A stretch of DNA of 64,000 nt from Paracoccaceae bacterium (GTDB lineage: Bacteria; Pseudomonadota; Alphaproteobacteria; Rhodobacterales; Rhodobacteraceae), in the NCBI GenBank assembly GCA_022448245.1, contig JAKVCO010000006.1, positions 310,001 through 374,000 of the forward strand, written 5' to 3'. The position numbers were made by a program, and so were the translations under genes. The notes under the pieces were generated by a model. It searched no databases. It had not been told where the DNA came from and worked only from the letters and a program-made list of their open reading frames with translations. Positions 58,660 through 64,000 of the stretch are shown piece after piece (the first letter of the stretch is position 1; the number at the start of each line of letters is the position of its first letter).

Positions 58660-59318
58660 GCGCAGCTCTCCTTGCAGCCGACTAAATCCGAGATGACACA
58701 ATCTTCGCAGCGAGGTTTCCTCGCCGTGCAGATATATCGCCCATGCAGAATGAGCCAATGATGCGCGTGGCGCTGAAAGTCCACAGGCACGTGGTCCTCA
58801 ATGGCGCGTTCCACGGCCACGACGTCCTTGCCGGGCGCGATGCCCGTCCGGTTGCCCACGCGGAAGATATGCGTATCGACGGCCTGCGCGGGGTGCCCCC
58901 ACCACATGTTCAGCACCACATTGGCCGTCTTGCGCCCCACACCCGGCAAACCTTCCAAGGCCGCCCGACTGTTCGGCACCTGGCCTCCGTATTCGTCCAC
59001 GAGGATGCGGCTCAGCTTCATCACGTTCTTGGCCTTGTTGCGATAAAGCCCGATCGTCTTGATCAACTCTGTCACCCGCTCTTCACCCAGTGCGAGCATT
59101 TTCTCGGGCGTGTCTGCCAACTTAAAGAGCTCTGCCGTCGCGCGGTTCACGCCCTTGTCGGTCGCCTGCGCCGACAGCGCCACCGCCACAACGAGCGTAT
59201 AGGCATTCACATGGTCTAGTTCGCCCCGCGGCTCGGGTTCTGCCTCCTCAAAGCGCTGGAAGATCGCCCGCATTGTTGGGTACGGAAGTTGTTTTGCTAG
59301 TTTTGCTTTCGGTGCCAT
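58656..59318 (-). CDS. nth: Endonuclease III
   Basis: Nth (220 residues) removes oxidised pyrimidines from DNA and cuts the abasic site. The helix-hairpin-helix LPGVGRKTANVVL with the catalytic Lys, and Asp in VDTHIFRVGNR, are conserved. The C-terminal iron-sulfur site has Cys spacing x6, x2, x7 (CTARKPRCEDC then GC) where E. coli has x6, x2, x5, so the last ligand is shifted by two residues. I chose ATG 59318, giving MAPKAKLAKQLPYP. The PfkB kinase gene follows with a 4-base overlap. Confidence 0.95.
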   Translation of the reverse strand: MAPKAKLAKQLPYPTMRAIFQRFEEAEPEPRGELDHVNAYTLVVAVALSAQATDKGVNRATAELFKLADTPEKMLALGEERVTELIKTIGLYRNKAKNVMKLSRILVDEYGGQVPNSRAALEGLPGVGRKTANVVLNMWWGHPAQAVDTHIFRVGNRTGIAPGKDVVAVERAIEDHVPVDFQRHAHHWLILHGRYICTARKPRCEDCVISDLVGCKESCA

Positions 59319-59406
59319 GGCGAATATTACCACGCCCCGCCCGAGGGGCCAGCAGCTACCGACCTTGTGAATTCCCCCGAGTTGATCAGGCGCCTAGGGT
59401 CGCCCC

Positions 59407-60207
59407 ATGGGGTTCCTCCTTTTCCTGCTGCTCCTGATTTCCCCTTCCTTGGCCTTTGCCTGCGAGAGACAGGAGGCCTGCCAACTGGAAGACCGCTCTT
59501 ACCACCTACGCGTTCCAGAGAATTGGGACGGCACATCGCCTTTGCCTGTCTTGCTGCACTTTCATGGCTGGGGCCGCCAGGGTGACCTCGTGGTCCGCCA
59601 GGGCCGGATCGCCACCAAAGAAGTGGCTGAGAACGTCCTCCTCCTCGCACCAAATGGGCTGAACAAAACTTGGTCCTTCAGGAACCCCGGTTCCCACGAC
59701 AGCGACTTCGCCGCTGCGATCATCGAAGACGCCGCAACGCGGTTCCCGATCGACCGCACGCGGATCTTTGTCTCGGGCTACTCGTGGGGTGCCAACATGG
59801 CATGGCGCTTTGCCTGCGACGCAGGCGAAGGGCTAGCGGGTCTGCTGGCGGTGTCGGGCACCCTTCCTCAAACCACGGACTGCGCCAATGCCCCCGCGGA
59901 AGTGCGACAGGTTTTCGGCCTCGACGATCAGGTGCTGAGCTTTCCCATGGGCCCGGGTGGCGACCAAAGCTATCCCGTTGAGCTTTGGCGCACATCGCTT
60001 GGCTGCGGCGTGGGTGTCTCCGATGGCGACTGGAACGCCCGACCGTTCCTAACCTTCTCGCGCACTCGTTGGGATTGCGCCGAAGGCCGCGTCATCCTTG
60101 ATGTCCATCCGGGCGGGCACTTCATCCCACACGACTGGATCCCACTGCAGGTCGAAGAAATCCTCGCGGACCCGAAAAACACCAAGGCCTTCCCTGTCAG
60201 TAACTGA
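59407..60207 (+). CDS. Secreted esterase of the PHB depolymerase/feruloyl esterase family
   Basis: This 266-residue protein has a signal peptide (residues 1-17) and an alpha/beta-hydrolase fold of the LpqC/polyhydroxybutyrate depolymerase group. It has LPVLLHFHGWGRQG (oxyanion region), the nucleophile motif SGYSWGANMAW, and a C-terminal His in DVHPGGHFIPHDW. Several cysteines probably form disulfides in the periplasm or outside. The substrate may be an ester polymer or plant-type ester and cannot be fixed from sequence. It is a single gene next to DNA repair genes on both sides. Confidence 0.87.
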   Translation: MGFLLFLLLLISPSLAFACERQEACQLEDRSYHLRVPENWDGTSPLPVLLHFHGWGRQGDLVVRQGRIATKEVAENVLLLAPNGLNKTWSFRNPGSHDSDFAAAIIEDAATRFPIDRTRIFVSGYSWGANMAWRFACDAGEGLAGLLAVSGTLPQTTDCANAPAEVRQVFGLDDQVLSFPMGPGGDQSYPVELWRTSLGCGVGVSDGDWNARPFLTFSRTRWDCAEGRVILDVHPGGHFIPHDWIPLQVEEILADPKNTKAFPVSN

Positions 60208-60280
60208 TGCACTTTCGTCAGCTTTCGGGTCGCGAGGCGCGCGGGCGCTGACTAGGATGATAGGCATGGAGGACAAAGCC

Positions 60281-61126
60281 ATGACCGACGCCCAAGGCTA
60301 TCACTACCAGATCATCGGCCGCGCCATTGCGGCGATAGATGCTGCTGAGAAGCACGTCTCTCTCGAAGATATGGCCGCCGACGCAGGCCTTTCGGCCGCA
60401 CATTTCCAGCGCACGTTTACGGCCTGGGCGGGCGTGTCGCCGAAGAAGTTCCAGCAGTACCTGACGCTGGGCCACGCCAAATCGCTGCTGAAGGAGAAGT
60501 TCACGACGCTGGAGACTGCCCATGCTGTGGGCCTGTCCGGCACCTCACGCCTCCATGACCTCTTTATCCGGTGGGAGGCGATGAGCCCCGGCGACTTCGC
60601 AAGCGGCGGGGCCCGCAATGTCATCCGCTGGGGCTGGTTCGACACCCCCTTTGGGAACGCCTTGGCCATGGGCACCGAACGCGGCCTCTGCGGGCTCGCC
60701 TTCAACGAAGAGTTCGGGCGCGAGGTGGCGATGGCCGACATGCAAAGCCGCTGGCCCGAAGCCACCTATGTCGAAGATCCTGAAGCGTTGCGCGCCAACG
60801 TCGAAGGGGCCTTCACCGCGGGCGGAGAGAGCCAGATCCTCCTCATCGGACGCCCCCTCCAGATCAAGGTGTGGGAAGCATTGATGCAAATCCCCTCAGG
60901 GCACGTGACGACCTATAGCGAGATTGCCGCGCGCGTGGGCGCCCCCAAAGCCGTGCGTGCCGTGGGGTCGGCGGTCGGTCGCAACCCTGTCAGCTTCATC
61001 ATCCCCTGTCACCGAGCGCTCAGGAAATCGGGCGGGCTTGGCGGCTATCACTGGGGTTTGCCGGTCAAACGCACCATCCTCGCGTGGGAAGCGGCTCAAA
61101 TGGAGGCCCGAGAGGCCGCCACTTGA
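60281..61126 (+). CDS. AraC-type DNA-binding domain fused to O6-methylguanine-DNA methyltransferase (Ada-like)
   Basis: This 281-residue protein has an N-terminal AraC helix-turn-helix region (residues 10-100: LEDMAADAGLSAAHFQRTF) and a C-terminal methyltransferase domain with the acceptor Cys in IPCHRAL, preceded by GHVTTYSEIA. It repairs O6-alkylguanine by taking the alkyl group itself and may regulate repair genes. It lacks the N-terminal zinc domain of E. coli Ada that removes methyl phosphotriesters. ATG 60281 has GGAGG eight bases upstream; ATG 60266 is an alternative. The upstream frame extends into the preceding gene and is not used. Confidence 0.92.
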   Translation: MTDAQGYHYQIIGRAIAAIDAAEKHVSLEDMAADAGLSAAHFQRTFTAWAGVSPKKFQQYLTLGHAKSLLKEKFTTLETAHAVGLSGTSRLHDLFIRWEAMSPGDFASGGARNVIRWGWFDTPFGNALAMGTERGLCGLAFNEEFGREVAMADMQSRWPEATYVEDPEALRANVEGAFTAGGESQILLIGRPLQIKVWEALMQIPSGHVTTYSEIAARVGAPKAVRAVGSAVGRNPVSFIIPCHRALRKSGGLGGYHWGLPVKRTILAWEAAQMEAREAAT

Positions 61127-61235
61127 GCGGAGGAAAGCCATCGCAGACGGCGTGTTATTGCATATCAGCGGGTCTCAGCCGCATATGGTGGCATCCGCCG
61201 GGTGAAAAGCCCGGGTCAATAAATACGAGATAATC

Positions 61236-61889
61236 ATGACCAAGACCCCATTTTTTCTTGCGGCCGTATCCCTTGTCGCGTTGAGCGCTTGCACGGACCC
61301 CGCCACATTCAACCCCGATGCTCCCGACCAGAACCGCACCCGTCAGGGCGCGATTGCGGGCGCCATCGCGGGTGCGATCCTCGGCGCCTCGGACACCGAC
61401 CGTGAAGCGCGTGGCGCCCTCATTGGTGCCGCTGTCGGCGCAGGCGCAGGCGCGCTGATCGGCCAGCAAATCGACCGTCAGGAGGAGGCCCTTCGAGCAC
61501 AGCTTTCCTCTCAGGTGCAGATCATTCGCCAAGGCAACCAGCTCGTGGTGCGGATGCCGCAAGACATCCTCTTTGACGTGAACAGCGCCTCGCTTCGTCC
61601 GGCACTGCAGGGCGATATCCGCTCGCTGGCAGCAAACCTGCAGAACTTCCCTGACAGCACGGTCACCGTTATCGGCCACACGGACTCTGACGGTCCGGCC
61701 GAATTCAATCAGAGCCTCTCCCAGCGCCGCGCTGAGAGCGTGGCTGGCATCCTGCTCGGCCAAGGCGTCGCTGCCTTCCGCATTCGTGCCTTTGGCCGCG
61801 GTGAGAGCGAGCCCATCGCCACGAACCTCACACCAGAGGGCAAGCAGCAAAACCGCCGGGTCGATATCATCATCAACCCGACGTCCTAA
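61236..61889 (+). CDS. OmpA-family lipoprotein with glycine zipper (YiaD-like)
   Basis: This 217-residue protein has a lipoprotein signal with lipobox LSAC (Cys19-20 region), a glycine-zipper segment (residues about 38-85: AGAIAGAILGAS, GAAVGAGAGALIG) and a C-terminal OmpA domain (VIGHTDSDGPAEFNQSLSQRRAESV). It should be a lipid-anchored outer-membrane protein that holds peptidoglycan, as YiaD does. The next gene encodes a GntR regulator with a palindromic site between them, but no functional link is evident. Confidence 0.92.
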   Translation: MTKTPFFLAAVSLVALSACTDPATFNPDAPDQNRTRQGAIAGAIAGAILGASDTDREARGALIGAAVGAGAGALIGQQIDRQEEALRAQLSSQVQIIRQGNQLVVRMPQDILFDVNSASLRPALQGDIRSLAANLQNFPDSTVTVIGHTDSDGPAEFNQSLSQRRAESVAGILLGQGVAAFRIRAFGRGESEPIATNLTPEGKQQNRRVDIIINPTS

Positions 61890-61905
61890 GCAGTTGCGCA
61901 ACCGG

Positions 61906-61936
61906 CGAAAGTGGTCATACGATTTGACCACTTTCG
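61906..61936. promoter_or_regulatory. Perfect 12-bp inverted repeat, likely GntR/FadR operator
   Basis: CGAAAGTGGTCA and TGACCACTTTCG are perfect inverted arms around a 7-base spacer, ending 12 bases before the GntR-family start codon. The inner TGGTCA..TGACCA resembles sites bound by FadR/PdhR-type regulators. The location suggests that the regulator represses its own gene. It could also form a terminator hairpin for the OmpA lipoprotein gene. Confidence 0.75.
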
Positions 61937-61948
61937 TCGGAGCCGCAG

Positions 61949-62716
61949 ATGCCTTTTCAAAAAATCCAAAGCGAAAAGCTGTCCACTGCTGTCACTGAGC
62001 AGGTGGAACTGCTGATCCTGCGCGGGATACTGCGCCCGGGCGAAAAGCTCCCCTCAGAGCGTGATCTGGCCGAGCGGCTGGGTGTTTCGCGGCCCTCTTT
62101 GCGCGATGCGCTGGCCCAGCTTCAAAAGGACGGCCTCGTCGAAACCCGCGCGAGTGCGGGTGTCTTCGTGGCCGACGTTCTTGGCTCTGCTTTCTCACCC
62201 GCCCTCATCCGCCTTTTTGAGCGCCATGATGAAGCGGTCTTCGACTACCTCAACTTTCGACGCGACCTTGAAGGCCTCGCCGCTGAGCGCGCGGCGCGCC
62301 TCGCCTCCGCGACCGATCTCGCCGTGATCGCGGCAGTGATGGAGAAGATGGAGGACGCGCATCAGAAGCGGTCGGGGGAGCTGGAAGCCGCGCTCGATGC
62401 CGACTTCCATCTGGCGATCATCGAGGCCTCCCACAACACGGTGATGCTGCACATGATGCGCTCGATGCTCACGCTGCTGCGCGAGGGTGTCTTCTACAAT
62501 CGCAAGATCATGTTCCAGCAGCGCACCACGCGCGAGAACCTTCTGGCCCAGCACCGCGCCATAAACGAGGCGCTGCAGGCCCGTGATCCGGCGGGTGCCC
62601 GCCGCGCGGTGGAAGATCATCTGAGCTACGTGGAAAGCTGCCTGCGGGACCACCGGCTCGCGCTCAGAAACGAAGGTATCGCCCGCCAGCGTCTCGCCCA
62701 CGAAACAGAACGCTAG
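61949..62716 (+). CDS. GntR-family (FadR subfamily) transcriptional regulator
   Basis: This 255-residue protein has an N-terminal winged helix (LRPGEKLPSERDLAERLGVSRPSLRDALAQLQ) and a C-terminal all-helical FCD ligand domain with metal-binding-type residues (ALDADFHLAIIEASHN, LLAQHRAINEAL). Such regulators usually control carbon or acid metabolism (pyruvate, glycolate, lactate). The effector is not known. GGAG lies six bases before the ATG, and the perfect inverted repeat at 61906-61936 is a probable autoregulatory operator. It is convergent with the ATP synthase genes. Confidence 0.92.
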   Translation: MPFQKIQSEKLSTAVTEQVELLILRGILRPGEKLPSERDLAERLGVSRPSLRDALAQLQKDGLVETRASAGVFVADVLGSAFSPALIRLFERHDEAVFDYLNFRRDLEGLAAERAARLASATDLAVIAAVMEKMEDAHQKRSGELEAALDADFHLAIIEASHNTVMLHMMRSMLTLLREGVFYNRKIMFQQRTTRENLLAQHRAINEALQARDPAGARRAVEDHLSYVESCLRDHRLALRNEGIARQRLAHETER

Positions 62717-62722
62717 GGCCCA

Positions 62723-62755
62723 AACGAAAAGCCCCCCGCCGGTGGCGAGGGGCTT
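62723..62755 (-). terminator. Rho-independent terminator of the F0 ATP synthase genes
   Basis: On the minus strand AAGCCCCTCGCC pairs with GGCGGGGGGCTT around a short loop and is followed by TTCGTTTGGG. It lies 22 bases after the atpF stop and ends the operon. Confidence 0.8.
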
Positions 62756-62776
62756 CTCAAAATCAATCCAGCGATT

Positions 62777-63349
62777 TTAGTGAAGCTTGGTTTCGACCTG
62801 TGCGATACCGGCGTCGATCAGCTTGTTGGCGTCGGCGGCGGACATGCCCTTCTTCATGAGGTCAGCAGCAGCAGCCACAGCCACGGAGATGGCTTGGTCG
62901 CGCACTTCCTTCACGGCAGAGGCTTCCGCAGAGGCGATCTGCTCGGAGGCAGAGGCCAGGCGACGCTCCACGCTCTTGGCGATGTCTGCCTTGGCGGCCT
63001 CAGCGGCAGCTTCGGCGTCTGCCTTGGCCGCTTCGACGATGGCGTCCGCCTGCGTCTGCACGTCCTTCTGCTTGCGCTCATAAGAGGCCAGCAGAGCCTG
63101 CGCTTCTTCACGCAGCGCACGCGCTTCATCAAGGTCAGACTTGATGCCAGCGGCGCGGTCATCAAGCATCTTGCCGATCATACCGGGTACTTTGAAGTAC
63201 AGCAGAATGCCCACGAAGATCAGGAAGCCCAGCGAGACGATGAAGTCCGTGTTGGAGAGCGAGTAGAACTCCAACGTGAACGGGTTCTTCGACGCAGCGG
63301 CAGCAGGGCCGGCAGCGAGGATGAGGGATGCGGCGAGAATACGTTTCAT
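62777..63349 (-). CDS. atpF: ATP synthase F0 subunit b
   Basis: This 190-residue subunit has an N-terminal hydrophobic stretch that looks like a signal peptide, then a membrane helix (about 35-58: FIVSLGFLIFVGILLYF) and a long charged coiled coil forming the peripheral stalk. The stretch DDRAAGIKSDLDEARALREEA is typical. I chose ATG 63349, seven bases after AGGG; GTG 63352 is one codon upstream. It lies just after atpF' and, as is usual in Rhodobacteraceae, two different b-type subunits are encoded. Confidence 0.94.
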   Translation of the reverse strand: MKRILAASLILAAGPAAAASKNPFTLEFYSLSNTDFIVSLGFLIFVGILLYFKVPGMIGKMLDDRAAGIKSDLDEARALREEAQALLASYERKQKDVQTQADAIVEAAKADAEAAAEAAKADIAKSVERRLASASEQIASAEASAVKEVRDQAISVAVAAAADLMKKGMSAADANKLIDAGIAQVETKLH

Positions 63350-63353
63350 CACG

Positions 63354-63881
63354 TTACCCTTTCATCCGAGCGTCGATGGCTGCAGCCACCGCTTTGGCAT
63401 CGGCTTTGCCGCCCAGCGCTTTGACGATCTCGGCTGCAGTATCACCAGCTACCTCTTTAACGCTGGCAACAGCGCTATCACGGATCTCGGCAATGGCCGC
63501 TTCAGATTCCGCCGCTTTCGCGGAGATTTCTACATCGGCTTTCTGCAGCTCAGCGTCGAGCTGGACTTGAATGTCAGCTTTGGTCTTGGCTGCGATTTTC
63601 TGGGCTTCTGCACGAGCGTCGTTCAGAGCCTTTTCGTAAGCAGCTTCGGCCTCTTCCGCGCGGGATTTTAGTTCCTCGGCGACGGCAAGATCATTGGAAA
63701 TCGTTCCCGTCCGCTCCGCCAGAACGCCCGCAATACGTGGCAGCGCCACGCGGGACAGGACGAAGTAGATGACGACAAGCGTCACCAACAACCAGAAGAT
63801 CTGGTTCGGGTAGGTCGAGAAGTCTAGTTGCGGCATTCCGCCAGAGGATGCTGCCTCTGCTGCCGCGGGAGCGTCTGCCAT
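63354..63881 (-). CDS. ATP synthase F0 subunit b'
   Basis: This 175-residue protein is the second peripheral-stalk subunit. It has one membrane helix (about 28-48: [19 protein letters not shown]) after a short Ala/Ser-rich N-terminus, and a coiled coil ([31 protein letters not shown] shortened here to its start). Photosynthetic and related alphaproteobacteria make b/b' heterodimers instead of b dimers. It ends four bases before the atpF frame and lies after atpE, whose end is at the window edge. Confidence 0.94.
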   Translation of the reverse strand: MADAPAAAEAASSGGMPQLDFSTYPNQIFWLLVTLVVIYFVLSRVALPRIAGVLAERTGTISNDLAVAEELKSRAEEAEAAYEKALNDARAEAQKIAAKTKADIQVQLDAELQKADVEISAKAAESEAAIAEIRDSAVASVKEVAGDTAAEIVKALGGKADAKAVAAAIDARMKG

Positions 63882-63906
63882 AAGGGCCTCCTAATCACTG
63901 AGGGCA

Positions 63907-63929
63907 CCCCGACCCATGACGGGCCGGGG
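63907..63929 (-). terminator. Hairpin between atpE and atpF'
   Basis: CCCCGGCCC and GGGTCGGGG (minus strand) form a 9-bp stem with one G-T pair around a GTCAT loop, in the short gap between the c-subunit and b'-subunit genes. No T-run follows. Stem-loops here are usually attenuators or mRNA stabilisers that raise c-subunit expression relative to the subunits downstream. Confidence 0.5.
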
Positions 63930-63948
63930 CAGCTCAAGAGAAGGTTTA

Positions 63949-64000
63949 TTAGACCGCGAACATCAGCAGCAGCGCAACGAGGAATGCGAAGATGCCTAGG
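63949..64000 (-). CDS. atpE: ATP synthase F0 subunit c (only the last 16 codons)
   Basis: The last codons before the window end read LGIFAFLVALLLMFAV and a TAA stop, a hydrophobic C-terminal helix typical of the proton-translocating c subunit. The position directly upstream of atpF' fits the a-c-b'-b gene order. The start and the ion-binding carboxylate lie outside the window. Confidence 0.8.
   Translation of the reverse strand, partial: LGIFAFLVALLLMFAV

Noticed and set aside
63907-63929. True Rho-independent terminator between atpE and atpF'
   Set aside because: There is a stable stem but no T-run, and the F0 genes downstream must be transcribed from the same operon; it is listed only as a hairpin.
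1-64000. CRISPR arrays, tRNA and rRNA genes
   Set aside because: No regularly spaced short repeats or cloverleaf-like segments were noticed while reading intergenic DNA; this was by eye only.

Overview
The window looks like chromosomal DNA of a marine alphaproteobacterium of the Rhodobacteraceae (Roseobacter group). This is inferred from gene content and order: a Na+-NQR operon, a split F0 subunit b/b' pair, a GH13 alpha-glucosidase, the uxuAB uronate genes, an NDH2-like/SelD fusion, and GC-rich codon use with strong third-position G/C. No rRNA, tRNA, CRISPR array or plasmid gene was seen.

Layout. 1-4585: Na+-translocating NADH:quinone reductase genes (nqrC partial, nqrB, nqrA on the minus strand) with their maturation genes apbE and nqrM running divergently. 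A 35-bp sequence is repeated at exactly 50-bp spacing between them. 4610-10435: an island that is visibly richer in A/T, bounded by a 42/43-bp imperfect inverted repeat. It carries a zinc-ribbon/DDE transposase-like protein and a three-gene operon with translational overlaps: patatin phospholipase (CapV-like), CD-NTase, and an E2-like protein with a C-terminal SEC-C zinc motif. I read this as a short (E2-only) type II CBASS antiphage system. 10444-18920: small membrane protein, CBS-domain protein, a frameshifted gene, alpha-glucosidase, a two-component system, and a secreted DUF1800/DUF1501 pair. 19156-26410: a long, unusual glutamate synthase-like protein coupled to a CysJ-like diflavin reductase instead of GltD. 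26592-30955: a quinone-stress-type hydrolase/dioxygenase pair with a divergent LysR regulator, and a family-5 solute-binding protein. 31035-34147: selenium genes mnmH and selD (fused), overlapping at their 3' ends. 34305-39056: uxuA, uxuB, a PHP phosphoesterase and an FtsX/MacB-type permease. 39053-43246: a five-gene minus-strand operon (OmpA-like, coiled-coil membrane protein, solute-binding/OmpA fusion, vWA protein, Coq4-motif protein) that I do not recognise as a described system. 43379-53414: housekeeping genes (ybaB, recR, enoyl-CoA hydratase, pseudouridine synthase, SGNH hydrolase, polA), a soluble chemoreceptor-like protein, an orphan ABC ATPase, HIT and AhpD-like proteins, plus a decayed YdeI-family pseudogene. 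53411-57582: a frameshifted gene, a small membrane protein and a surface-glycan module (branching glycosyltransferase, sulfotransferase, sialyltransferase-like protein). 57670-64000: PfkB kinase, nth, secreted esterase, AraC-methyltransferase fusion, OmpA lipoprotein, a GntR/FadR regulator with an adjacent perfect operator-like palindrome, and the F0 genes atpF, atpF' and the end of atpE.

Best candidates for something new are the CBASS island with its SEC-C-tailed E2 and flanking inverted repeats, the vWA/OmpA/solute-binding/Coq4-motif operon, and the glutamate synthase paired with a diflavin reductase. Three separate reading-frame breaks (11347-11864, 44334-44946, 53411-53939) may be real decay or sequence errors.
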